Below, piece after piece: positions 1 through 8,868 of a DNA stretch of 11,364 nucleotides. The DNA is taken from NCBI GenBank assembly GCA_009602725.1, contig WELB01000347.1, forward strand, positions 60,026-71,389, written 5' to 3'. A model generated the notes under the pieces. It was not told the origin of the DNA. It was given only the letters and a program-made list of their open reading frames with translations, and searched no databases. The number at the start of each line of letters is the position of its first letter. The first letter of the stretch is position 1. A program made the translations under genes and the position numbers. Origin of the DNA: Spirogloea muscicola. Its lineage: Eukaryota; Streptophyta; Zygnematophyceae; Spirogloeales; Spirogloeaceae.

Positions 1-97
1 CGGGCCGCCGCCCCGCCGCGGGCCGCCGCCGCCGTCGTGGAGGTCCGCAGCGTCGGCGGCGGGGCGTGGCCGTCCTTCCGGCTGGTCCGCTCGCGCT
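1..97. other. GC-rich sequence at left edge, possible exon of an upstream gene
   Basis: This stretch is strongly GC-rich and dominated by GCC/GGC runs. On the plus strand, frame 1 is open from the window edge and reads Ala/Pro-rich residues followed by VVEVRSVGGGAWPSFRLVRS, then runs into the telomere-like tract and stops at a TAA near 124. It could be the end of a gene lying to the left, an untranslated first exon, or promoter sequence. I recognise no family in it and see no start codon or clear splice site. Nothing firm can be said. Confidence 0.25.
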
Positions 98-186
98 CCC
101 TAAACCCCAAACCCTACCAACCCTAAATCTCACCCTAACCCCTAACTCTAACCTTAACCCTAAATCCTAATTGCAAACCCTTAACG
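98..186 (+). repeat. Degenerate CCCTAAA telomere-like tract / telo-box cluster
   Basis: About 90 bases are made of imperfect plant-type telomere units on the plus strand. Clear units are CCCTAAA at 98-104, AAACCCTA from 109, AACCCTAA at 119-126, CCCTAAC from 133 and AACCCTAA from 156, with diverged copies between and AAACCC at 175-180. The orientation is that of a left chromosome end, but non-telomeric DNA lies outside it, so it is interstitial. In land plants the telo-box AAACCCTAA is a known promoter element of translation and ribosome-biogenesis genes. The next gene downstream is a ribosome-biogenesis kinase, so a regulatory role is possible. A relic of an old chromosome end or of telomere-mediated repair is the alternative. 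Confidence 0.75.
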
Positions 187-653
187 GAAAATTCACAGCC
201 TGCGGCGCCGCCGCCGCCGCCGCCTGCGTCTGCTGCACATGCTGCCGCCAAGCTCAGGCCGCCATTTTGAGCGGCGGCAGTATTAGTTCTTATTTTCTGT
301 ACTTCAATCGAGCTCCTGCCGAGCTCTACGTGCTCATGCTCGGCCTGTGCCTCCAGCCTTATGTCCTCGATGTGGGAAGACCGGCAAACCAGTATTAGTT
401 AACCAAACTGATTTACTGCACCCCAAGCCCTGACCATCGCTGCCTTTACTCTCAGGGCAAGGTCGCAGCCCACAGCCTGCTCGCCGGCGAGCTCGGTGGC
501 TTCTCCGCGGCAGCCGCTCCGGGGCCCACTGAGGGTGGCAAGCCGGCCTCAGCGACCGGGACCCTGGACAGCTTGGCAGAGGCTGCCGACGTTGCTGGGA
601 GCGACGAAGAGCCCACGACGGCTGCAGTGACGGCAACGAGGCAAAGTGCCACA
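187..653 (+). promoter_or_regulatory. Leader region of the NOL9-like gene, with upstream ATGs
   Basis: This 467-base stretch lies between the telomere-like tract and the chosen kinase start. It has a short GCC run near 205-223 and upstream ATGs at 239, 336 and 361. The ATG at 239 opens a 15-codon frame that ends at once. The kinase frame is open upstream from 399, but it has no ATG before 654. A pyrimidine-rich CTCAG at about 451-455 looks like a 3' splice site, and a GTGGGA at 372 could be the matching 5' site, which would give a leader intron of 84 bases. If that splice is used, the ATG at 336 would join in frame and lengthen the protein. I consider this less likely than the start at 654. 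Confidence 0.4.
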
Positions 654-3600
654 ATGGCGGTGGTACAGGTGCCGAGGGCCTGGCAGGCCGCTGCGAGCGT
701 CATCGCCGCCGGCCCTCCCGCCGTCGCCGCACCGCATGGGAGCGGTGGCGCCGCCGGCACTGTGCCGGTGCTGCTGCCGCCGCCCATCACGCTCGTCTGC
801 GGACCCAAGAACACGGGCAAGTCGACGTTCGCACAGCTCCTCGTCAACAGCCTGCTTGGCAGGTAAGGGCTGGACGGGCAAGTCCTTCTGGCAAGGCATA
901 AGGGAAAAAGCTCTTATAAATTGGGTTTGGTTAGCTGAACCTAGTATCAAGGATAACGGCCTCTGGGGTCTTACGTTTACGATTCATGTACATGTTGCAC
1001 ATTGACTGCTTTGTGCGTTGGCGCCCTCATTCCGTGTTTCTTTCTGAGCTTCAAGCTGAGCCTTGACACTTGGCGGCGGAGAGTGGTAATGGCGGCAGGC
1101 ATGCTGCCGTCGCTTTCCTGGAGACCGATGTGGGGCAGCCCGAGTTCACACTGGCGGGCTGCGTGGCGCTCCACGTCCTCACTGGCCCCGTTTTCGGTAC
1201 GTCAAGCTCTGCATGCTCTACAATGCCAGTTCGCTGGTGCTCTTTCCCACACCAATTGAGGTTAAGGGTAAAGTGAAACAAGGGGTAGGGCTTGGGGCTG
1301 AGCTTGTCAGGACCACACTATGCCCATGCTTGCGCGATTTTACGCCGCAAATCCCCTGCAGGTGCTGCGAAATAGTTGGACCTATTCGTAGTGTTAATGG
1401 TATTCAACCTTAACCAGAGGCACTGTCCACCTATTGCGAAGCTTAACCTTATTGAGTCCGCGCTGTCAAGGACCTCAGCATTGGCTCCGCCATGCTGATC
1501 AATGTATGCATGAGACACGATGAGCTTACATTAACCAATGTCTGTTAACTGTTGCCACTGGACAGGCCCGGCGCCCTGCCACCTGCGCAAGCCGTACCGG
1601 TGAGCCTGCTTGCGACCATGCTGTATTCTTCCTTGCTCCTCCCTTGCTCTCCTTGCTCCTCCCTTGCTCCTCCTCGCTCCTCCTTGCGCCTCTCTTGCTC
1701 CTACTGCATGCACTGCCAATAGGAACTTCTGCTTCAAGAGCTTCCATCAATGATCAGGGCCGGGCACAGCTGTGCTGCAGCGTCTTGCAGTGTGCCCAAG
1801 AACCTGAACATGAGCTTGTCTTCAGCCTGAACCTCACCCCTAGTTTGTGCAAGACATCCATCCAAGTATCACCTGTCTACCCCCCACCTGCCACCATTTT
1901 GGCAGGGTTTCTGTTTGTGCTTGTGAGCCAAGGCTGGTGGTTTTCCTCAGCTGCTATTTTTTTGGAGACACAACTCCCAAGAGCGACCCAAAGACGTATC
2001 TGCGCAAAGTGTTTGCTCTATATGACCTTTTCCGGGCCGAACTTTATGGTGGAGAGGGTGGCGGCCCCCAGCTGCCGCTGGTCATCAACACCCATGGCTG
2101 GGTTCGCGGTTGCCCTCGATTACACTTGCTTTGACTCGTCGCATCACCATCATGTGGCAATGCAATGTCTGAATCTTCTTCCTCACATTGCTATTGAGGT
2201 TTCTCTTAATTGGGACCCTTATATTTATGAGCCTATACTCCTGACCTCGAAGTATGCTGTCATTCTCTGATCTTGCTCATATTCAAGGTAAGTAGTCTTC
2301 GAAGAGATTAAGGCGTCGCTGCAGGGTTTCAGGGAACGCTGTAGCTCATGGAAGCAAGTGCTTGCTGCAGGGCTTGGGTATGACATCCTTGCAGACATCC
2401 TGCAATACACAGTGCCCACACATGTTGTGCAGCTCGCTGGCCCAATTGCTGCCAAGAACCTGCCATGCGGCCTCGTCGAGAGCACTGCAATTGCGAACAG
2501 CGGCGGCCAAGTGACAGGCAGGTGTCAGCACATAAACCTGCAGAGCTTCAATGCCGCGGAAGGGACCGATAGGTACTATCAAGAGCCCAATCTGCTATTA
2601 CCATACCTCTACAGTCGCAATTGATGTTCTTTCTCGATGTGATTGCAAGTGCGATCTTTGTGGGCGCTTGCCAAGATCCGCATACGATCTGAGCCAATGT
2701 CAAATGGGTGGCAAGCAGCAAGCGGGCTGGCGCGTCGGAGATGAGGGCCCTCCGTGTGCTGGCACAGCTTGGGCAGGCGGTTTGCCCTGGTCAGGACGTT
2801 CTGACGTCACCACTGCCCTGGAAAGAGCCAGCAGCATTCTCCGCGGTCGCCGCAGCGCTGGTGCAGCACCGGCCGTATGTCGTGCCCGCCTCTGCCGTTA
2901 GGATCCTCCACCTTCATGCCGTGGTAAGGAGAGCCCACCATGGATTCGAGGATATTGTGCAAAGTAACTATCTGAAATATGTAGCTGCTGGAGAGCCTGG
3001 ATGTGTGACCGTTGTCTGAAAACATACCGTGGTCTAGTGCAATGTGCAGGCGCCTCCAAGCGAGAGCCTTGCGATACTGAATGGCAGCTTGGTGGGCCTG
3101 GGCGTCCTCGCTGGTACCACGATGACAGATGCCTCTCTGGAGACGGCCATGCATACGTGCCTTGGCATAGGTACACACACGGCCCACAATGTCACAGATC
3201 CAGGATAGGACCCACACTTTGGAGGATAGCGCTTGAGCTCAAGGTCAGCTCCAAATGAAGCTGCTGTTTTTTGGACAAAGCCGTCAATCAATGACAGTCA
3301 GCAGCGGCGGCACTGAAGAGCAGGGCTGGTGCGAGCTGTGGAGCCAGGCAGGGGCGAGCTGCTCATCGTCACGCCACTGCCACTAGTGGAGCTGCAGCGC
3401 GTTGACGTTCTTCTACATGGTCGGATCGAGATGCCGCTGGCCTTGCTTCATGTACGCCCCACCAACCACTGTCCTTTGCACAAAGCTGCGTTTTGTGTGT
3501 GATCTCTTTTGATTGTGTTGACTGGTAAACTGTATCTCGGGTGCACTGCATGCACTGTTCCCAATGTTTGGCCCTCAGCCAGAGCAACTTTGAGTAACTG

Positions 3601-3900
3601 ATGATGGTCAGTGGATCTTGATCGTGAAAAGATTGCTGTAAGGAATGCCCCTACACACCATGCTAGCTGTGGCCAAGGTTTCAAGTGCGTGATGTATTTA
3701 CTACTTGTGATAGTGTGACATTGCAATCCCCTGATTATTTCTGCTGATAGGCGCTGCTTTGACCTGCTGGCTTTGAGCAACAGAGCAAAGAGTATCAGTC
3801 CCCATACCTTCGCCATAACTCGATTGCGGCAGAGGGCACGGGCTCTGCAGCAACCAAAAGCCGCAACAACCTGCTGCGGCGGTCTCGAGAGGTGGCCTAG
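654..3900 (+). CDS. NOL9: Polynucleotide 5'-hydroxyl-kinase, NOL9/Grc3 family
   Basis: Family role: NOL9/Grc3 is the nucleolar ATP-dependent kinase that phosphorylates 5'-OH RNA ends made by LAS1 cleavage in ITS2 during large-subunit rRNA maturation. Exons read from phase and motifs: 654-862, 1099-1196, 1566-1599, 1951-2108, 2371-2572, 2719-2923, 3050-3170, 3324-3451, 3799-3900; all phases agree and give 418 residues. Visible motifs: Walker A GPKNTGKS (50-57), LETDVGQPEF (77-86), RCYFFGDTTPKSDPKTYLR (114-132), VINTHGW (158-164), DILQYTVPTHVVQL before 190, LNGSLVGLG, GLVRAVEPGRGELLIVTP, and the tail SPYL. The order matches my memory of the plant homologue, which is slightly shorter. Start 654 was chosen because MAVVQVPRAW aligns with the plant N-terminus and the ATG has A at -3 and G at +4. 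Exon 3 is only 34 bases. The exon 4 donor (GTTGCC) is weak, and the exon 2 and exon 6 acceptors have close alternatives. The tail after SPYL is basic (SRNNLLRRSR). Confidence 0.9.
1628..1703 (+). repeat. CT-rich imperfect tandem repeat in intron 3 of the NOL9-like gene
   Basis: An almost pure pyrimidine tract is made of imperfect copies of CTTGCTCCTCC and shorter variants (TTGCTCTCC, TCGCTCCTCC, TTGCGCCTCTC), about seven copies in all. It starts roughly 28 bases after the 5' splice site of the intron that follows the 34-base exon. Its antisense strand shows open GGAR-type frames that are composition artefacts. A strong polypyrimidine tract next to a very small exon might influence splice-site choice, but that is inference. 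Confidence 0.75.
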
Positions 3901-3905
3901 ACGCA

Positions 3906-4459
3906 ATGCACTTTGAGGAGTCTGCGTCTCACCTTGCACCCTTGCCGGGGCTTGTGATGGACTTCACAACCTTCTCAAGTGTGCTTGTTGCAGCAGACCA
4001 TGTGTGGGTGAGCAACCTCCATACACTGCTTGTTAGAGCTGAGTGCAACCAATGATTGCTTGTATGCTGGTATATTGAATTTCGACAAGTAATTTATTCA
4101 ACAGAAATGCAAGTGCATGTCTTGATTTAGGAGATTCTTGTGATGTACTTGACGCAACTTGTGGTCTGCGCACATGACAGGGACTTTGATTCGAAAAGTC
4201 ACAGTGCCATTCCACGTTTGATCACCCTTCTATCGTGGAAACAGTGCAGCTGCAAAATGCCCCAGAAGCACTCACTTCGGACGCCAGGCAGCTGTGGCTG
4301 TGCTTTTCGAAGCTTTCAGGTAGCTTCATGATAAGTACTTTTGTGCAGTTCTTTGTCTTGAACATGCACAACATTGCTTTCTCCATACTAGGCGGTACTG
4401 CCAACAGGAGCACATTCTGGAGAGTAGTAAGTAGTACTGCACCAGATATAGATTGCTGA
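3906..4459 (+). CDS. Unrecognised small spliced reading frame downstream of the NOL9-like gene
   Basis: I do not recognise this protein. Three segments join with compatible phases: 3906-4007 (donor GTGAGC), 4205-4319 (acceptor CACAG, donor GTAGCT) and 4392-4459 (acceptor ACTAG). They would encode about 94 residues ending at TGA 4457-4459. The first two segments look protein-like, with FEESASHLAPLPGLVMDF and HPSIVETVQLQNAPEALTSD. The last intron is 72 bases and the frame is open through it, so it may be retained. A TGTAA motif lies about 180 bases after the stop. The frame of segment 1 is also open backwards to 3819, across the end of the kinase gene in a different frame. It could be a small gene, an alternative 3' end of the kinase transcript, or chance sequence in a long 3' UTR. 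Confidence 0.35.
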
Positions 4460-4639
4460 AGCATTAATGGGGGTTGAAGAAGGGGCTTTCAGTCAGGTAA
4501 TCAGTGTTTGTGGTTGACGATACGTCTAGGTTCAGAATGTACTAGGAGCAAGATTTATGTGGTGCAATGTGCACCTTGATGCAAGCAGGAGTAGAAAGGA
4601 CAATGAACATTGTTGTGCACCTGGTCAGTGCAAACAATT

Positions 4640-4644
4640 TGTAA
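4640..4644 (+). terminator. Candidate TGTAA polyadenylation signal (+)
   Basis: TGTAA is the usual poly(A) signal of chlorophyte algae. This copy is the first I see after the kinase stop (3900) and lies 180 bases after the stop of the small downstream frame. It abuts the stop codon of the convergent RIT1 gene, so the two transcripts would meet tail to tail or overlap slightly. The motif is only five bases long, so a chance match is possible. Confidence 0.4.
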
Positions 4645-7600
4645 TTAATCTTTACTGAGATCGGGACAAAAGAAATTGAAGACCTGACTGAGATTCCCCC
4701 TGCATGGACGAGCGTCCGGGCAAAAGGATGAAATGTAGGCCAGCTTGCGCCGTACCAGCGCCTTTGTTACCTCCTCCGCTTTGCCTGTCAATGCCAAAAG
4801 CTTGGCGTGAGGTCTGCTGTTAGGGAGCAGCACAATGTGCATCCTTCAGGTTGCTGCCTCTGACCTTGGTCAAGCCTGACGCCAGCAACTGCAGCTCATT
4901 GACTGCCTTTTCAATTGCGTAGACATCTCTAGTCAACCTGCATGTCAGTGCGAGAGAAAGCACCTCTGGAGTGTGCTGGCCATACCTGGCGAAGCTATTA
5001 AGACCGCCAAGCATATGCAGACGCTTGCATCTGCACCTGAAGGAGGGAAGACTTCATATTGAATCAAACAAGTCTTGGCCAAGGAGCTGGTTTGTACATC
5101 CACATGAATAGACACGACAACCAGTGCAGCTGCAGCCAAGTCCTAGATGATGAAACAACTTTGGCCAAGATCCTGCTGAGCACGCCCAAGACTACCAATG
5201 GATGGCAAGCACATTCTGACCTCCTGGAGAGGTAATGAGGAGCTTGCAACCAAGCAACAGGTGGTGCTGGGAAAATGCAATAGCGGCTGGCAATCGGCGC
5301 TGCAGCGAGAAGTGGTCGTGCTTTGGGGACTGCAGTACGTGCATGCAAGCAAAGTGCGTGCAGTGAATTGCAGAACGTCCCATCGGTCCCTAATGAGTGG
5401 CTCTCAGACAGATTGCGGCCATGCTTGACTGGTGAGATGGGTCTTTGAGAGGCTGCTAAGAGCTGGTGGTGGAATTGAGCTCAACCTGTGACGAAGGTAG
5501 CACTTACCTGCACTAAAAGACAAAGACGACAACCGAAATCCACTGCAGGCGAGCTTTTTGCCAAGTTGTAGCTTTCAAGCACTACTTGATGGTCACCCAC
5601 CAGCTGCCCGTCAGTTCCTGTAGAGCGAGCGTCACTTCAGCTGAGGTGACCTCACTGATTACCATGCCAAGCTTCAAACATCGGCTCACCATTGTGGGTG
5701 CCAAGAGCTCTGTGCGAAATAGAAGCCTTTAAAAATATCGCCTATGCTGATCCGAGCTTGTCTTGAGAGAGTCAGGATACAGGTTGAAGATGTAAGGAAT
5801 CTATTGGGTAGAGGGTTGCTTGTCAATGATGTCTGTAGCCATACGAGGTTGGCTCAATCAACATGTGATTATGCCTGCTTCACAACCCACTGACCTTTTT
5901 GGCTTGAGCTGATTGCCATTCCCGAGTCTCCAATCCAGTAAAGGCAACTGCTGTGCTCCTTGTCAGAGAACCTGCATCCATGGTTTCCAGATTGCCTCTG
6001 CTCTGCAAAGAGAGTAGGCTGACAATCCGGCTGGCATTGCCACTGTCCGCTGCTAGGCGTTGCATCCCCGTACGTGCATTTTCGCCTATCTGTGTTCACC
6101 AGCCGCGTCACGACAGTGTCGCAGTCGGCAGGACCTGCGGCAATGATCTCCGATGAGTGCCTCCAAAAGAGCTCCGGCGTCAGCCCCTTAGCCCAGCTCT
6201 CCTCATCGTCCGCAGCCCCTGCCAGGGCAACATCCAAATTGACTCGCGCATTGAGTCGAGCATTCAACCTGCAATGTTTGCAAGAGAGGTTGCAATCTGC
6301 ACCACTGCTGCACTAGTGTGACTTCAATGCTCACGCAAGGCAGTCAACTGCTAGCTTGTTGTCACACAAGCTGCAACAAAGAGGATGGCCACTGTCAGCA
6401 TGCGTGGGCTCCACCTGCGGAGTGTCACCTGGTATGTATGTCCAGCCAAGATCTGCATCGCTCATGCGCTGGCCGGCAACTTCAGGCCTTCCTTCATGGT
6501 TGGCAGAGGGGCCCATGCACACACCGAGGGGCTTGTGAGGAAGGCAGCACGCTCGCACTGAAAATCGGAAAAAGTGAAATCGGAGAGCATGCAAGCACGG
6601 CTGCCGTCATGTGGCGCAGCGGCGGCGCGGCAAGAGCTGCTGCCTCGGCCTCAAATGCTGACCAGCCCGCGCAGACTAGCACTAGCAGACTAGCAGGCTG
6701 TTATCTGGATGCAGATTGTGAATTGACAATTTTCAGAATGCAGCCTTTGCACTAAGGACCTGACATGCCAGAACCCCTACTTGTGAATTTCAGGCCAGAA
6801 CCCCTACTTTTGAATTTCAGGCCCCTGATGTCTTGTATTCAGGCGCCCTAGATATTATTCTTGAAGCCTGAAGCTCAAGTCAAATGACATAAAATATTTG
6901 TCAAGCATACCCTATTGACAGGGTGCATCTTAGGTGAACAAGGGGTGGTACCTCGAGGCTGACACCAGAATGAGCGGCGTGAAGGGCCACTCCTCAGGCT
7001 GCGGCACCTTGTTGGTCCACACAACCGTGCGCTGCGAGACCCACAGCGGCCGTAGCGGCTTGCGCAGCCGGCGCGCCAGGCCTACGATATCTGCCCCGGA
7101 ATGACGGAACTGGCGCACCCAATCCGGCAGGCGGCGCTCAATGCTTGCCTGCTCAACGGCGGACACCCACAGTGGAAGGTGGAGGCTGTGGGGCTGCGTA
7201 GGCGTGCCACTGCCAGTGGCGGGGCCTGAGGACTGCGGCAAACAGTCACTCTCAATACCAGGCGCAGCACCGCAAGAGTCACTGTCCAGCTCCTTCACCG
7301 GCAGCTCTGCACCATCATCTATGGCGCGTTCACCACAGCTTGCCAGGCTGAGCTGCTGGCAGTCTGGTCCTTCAGAAGCTGCGGGCTCCATAGCCACTCG
7401 CTGAGGCATGGCCCCGGCATTGGTCTCTGCTCCTTGCACCTCCGCCACAGCCCGGTTGAGAACGCAAGCCCACATAGGCACGGTCTTGCTGAAGCTGTCG
7501 GGGAAGCGCTTGCCTTTCCGCGTGGCGTCCACGATGATCACGCCACCCCTTGCAGCTGAAGCCAGCCCGGGAGAACATTGCACACCCTCAGACTTGCTGG

Positions 7601-8307
7601 AGCAGCAGCACATGTAGCATGGACTGCGAGGACCTCAGAGTACTGAGCAGCATTCTCGGCCGGTCACTGGACTGGCTGGCATCTCTTCCCAATGAGATTG
7701 ATAGACTGCGCTGCTATGCCAAAGGATCACCCGAAAGCGAGCTGGGGTGACCATGACATGTAATGCGCTTCACTAGGACGGGTAAAGCTTTTAAGGTCCA
7801 AGGTTTGGGAAGAGCTTTTGGCTGGCTTCTTGTGCGATAACATGGCTGCCAGGGCGGCTGCAACCGACGTACGAGCCCTCAGAAGCGGCGTCACGGATCG
7901 GTGGCGGCGCTTGAAAGACGGAGATTGGCGAGAGGCACACCTGCCAGCAGCGCGAGGTGCATGTTGAGGCGCGTGAGGCTGAAGGACCAGTTCCCGGCGT
8001 GGCCGTCGGTGGACTTGAAGTAGCAGGCGGCGTCGAAAGCCCCGGCGTACCACCGGCCGCAGCGCAGGTTGGCGACGAGCGGCAGCGAGGGCCACAGCGC
8101 CGCCACCTCCGCCACGAAGGCGGCGTCGGCCGCGACGCTGCGGAGCGCGTTGTAGGTCGTGCTGTCGCGCCGCTTGATGCGCCGCGCCAGGCGGTAGATG
8201 CCCGGCCGCGCTGCCAGCCGGAGCTCCTCATCGCCCTCCTCCTTCGCCGCCGCCGTCGCCGCCGCTGCCTCCTCCTCCACGCCCTCGCCTTCCTCCGCGT
8301 CCGCCAT
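4645..8307 (-). CDS. RIT1: Initiator tRNA A64 2'-O-ribosylphosphate transferase (RIT1)
   Basis: Known role: RIT1 adds a 2'-O-ribosyl phosphate at A64 of initiator tRNA-Met in yeast and plants and keeps it out of elongation. Exons in transcript order: 8307-7941, 7555-6952, 6268-6074, 5947-5895, 5640-5601, 5553-5508, 5329-5221, 5036-4986, 4784-4645; phases agree and give 534 residues (yeast about 513). Family blocks: IYRLARRIKRRDSTTYNALR, then NLRCGRWY and CYFKSTDGHAGNWSF (95-109); GGVIIVDATRKGKRFPDSFS and KTVPMWACVLNRA (126-158); LPLWVS through RKPLRPLWVSQRTV; AGAADDEESWAKGLTPELFW (340-359); WIGDSGMAI; a C-terminal phosphatase-like part with HDHFSLQRRLPAAIAF, GGADASVCICLAVL and VTKALVRRKLAYIS, ending RGNLSQVFNFF. 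The ATG at 8307 heads an acidic, Ala/Glu-rich tail. The exons at 5601-5640 and 5508-5553 rest mainly on phase and are the least certain; the 5947 and 6074 boundaries have an alternative. Residues 160-245 are an unusual insertion. Confidence 0.92.
6767..6820. repeat. Two-copy 27-bp tandem repeat in RIT1 intron 2
   Basis: Two adjacent 27-base units at 6767-6793 and 6794-6820 each read GCCAGAACCCCTACTT, then GTGAATTTCAG or TTGAATTTCAG, differing at one base. A further GCC follows the second unit. They lie in the 683-base intron between the second and third RIT1 exons (6269-6951). The near identity implies a recent local duplication. I see no coding or transposon context. Confidence 0.9.
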
Positions 8308-8358
8308 GGATGTCCTCGGCGCCCTGCCGCCAAATCGACGCCAGGCCGCCAAATCGTC

Positions 8359-8382
8359 GCCGCCGCCGCCGCCGCCGCCGCC
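8359..8382 (+). repeat. (GCC)8 microsatellite upstream of RIT1
   Basis: Eight perfect GCC units lie about 50 bases upstream of the RIT1 start codon. On the transcribed (minus) strand this is a GGC run, which can fold stably in a 5' UTR and slow scanning. A related but imperfect GCC run lies on the RPL39 side of the same interval. Confidence 0.85.
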
Positions 8383-8803
8383 GCAGCTACCGGCAGACTC
8401 AAGTGTGATGCCGCACTTCCGATATCAGCAGCCGCATTTTTTGTGAAATTTTGATTAATAAACGTTCTTGATGTCTGGAGGGAAGTGCAGTGGAAAAGGG
8501 GAGAGCCTGGTAACAGCTACGAGCAGCGAGCGGGGAGGGAGGGGGGCCGCCCCAGGCGGGAAAAGGGGAAAGACCAGCACGCTTCGACGGCCGCTCGATC
8601 GCCTCCATCGCACGGTTGCGATGGGCAGAGTTCGACGCCATCGCGGACCGGACACTCACATCCAATTTGACGGCTCCGATTGCATCCACCATCAGAAACC
8701 CCTTTCCGACTTTCTCACACCCAAACCCTTGCTCCTCCTCAGCGCCATAACCCGCGGCGGGGCCGCCGCCGCTGCCGCCGCCGCCGCCGCGCCAAGGCCC
8801 AGA

Positions 8804-8804
8804 A
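8804..8804. other. Unresolved base (N)
   Basis: A single ambiguous base sits inside a run of GCC/CGTCGC repeats, about 65 bases before the RPL39 start codon. Such runs are hard to read, so local length errors in the assembly are also possible. It does not affect any coding exon called here. Confidence 0.95.
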
Positions 8805-8868
8805 GGNCGTCGCCGTCGCCGTCGCCACCGCCACAGTCTTGCGCCGTCTCTGAAGCGCATCCGCCGTC

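Larger units (their letters stand above)
8308..8868. promoter_or_regulatory. Divergent promoter interval between RIT1 and RPL39
   Basis: These 561 bases separate the two divergent start codons and must hold both leaders and both promoters. On the RIT1 side there is an eight-unit GCC run at 8359-8382, within the probable RIT1 5' UTR. On the RPL39 side there are GCC runs at about 8762-8790, an unresolved base at 8804 and a CGTCGC run after it. Telo-box-like half sites (AAACCCCTTT near 8698 and CAAACCCTTG near 8725) sit upstream of RPL39. I see no TATA box placed convincingly for either gene. Shared control of a ribosomal protein gene and a tRNA-modification gene is possible but not shown. Confidence 0.6.

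Noticed and set aside
98-186. A true chromosome end
   Set aside because: The units are strongly degenerate and non-telomeric GC-rich DNA lies on the outer side, so this is interstitial.
1526-1750. Minus-strand Arg/Gly/Glu-rich proteins
   Set aside because: They are translations of the antisense of the CT-rich intron repeat and result from composition only.
3448-3939. 163-codon minus-strand frame
   Set aside because: It is antisense over the last intron and exon of the kinase gene, and its residues show no recognisable domain.
4222-4464. 80-codon minus-strand frame opposite the small unrecognised reading frame
   Set aside because: There is no conserved motif. The plus-strand reading has matching splice phases and a downstream TGTAA, so it is the better of the two.
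4820-5014. 64-residue open frame on the minus strand (GGLNSFARYGQHTPEVLS onwards)
   Set aside because: It reads well, but it covers a RIT1 intron and crosses the conserved exon 4986-5036 in a different frame. The CICLAVL and VTKALVRRKL blocks join in phase without it.
6318-6755. 145-codon plus-strand frame
   Set aside because: It is antisense within a RIT1 intron, with mixed composition, no family motif and no supporting splice sites.
7791-8402. 203-codon Arg-rich minus-strand frame
   Set aside because: It is an off-frame shadow of RIT1 exon 1; the Arg runs come from GC-rich codons read out of frame.
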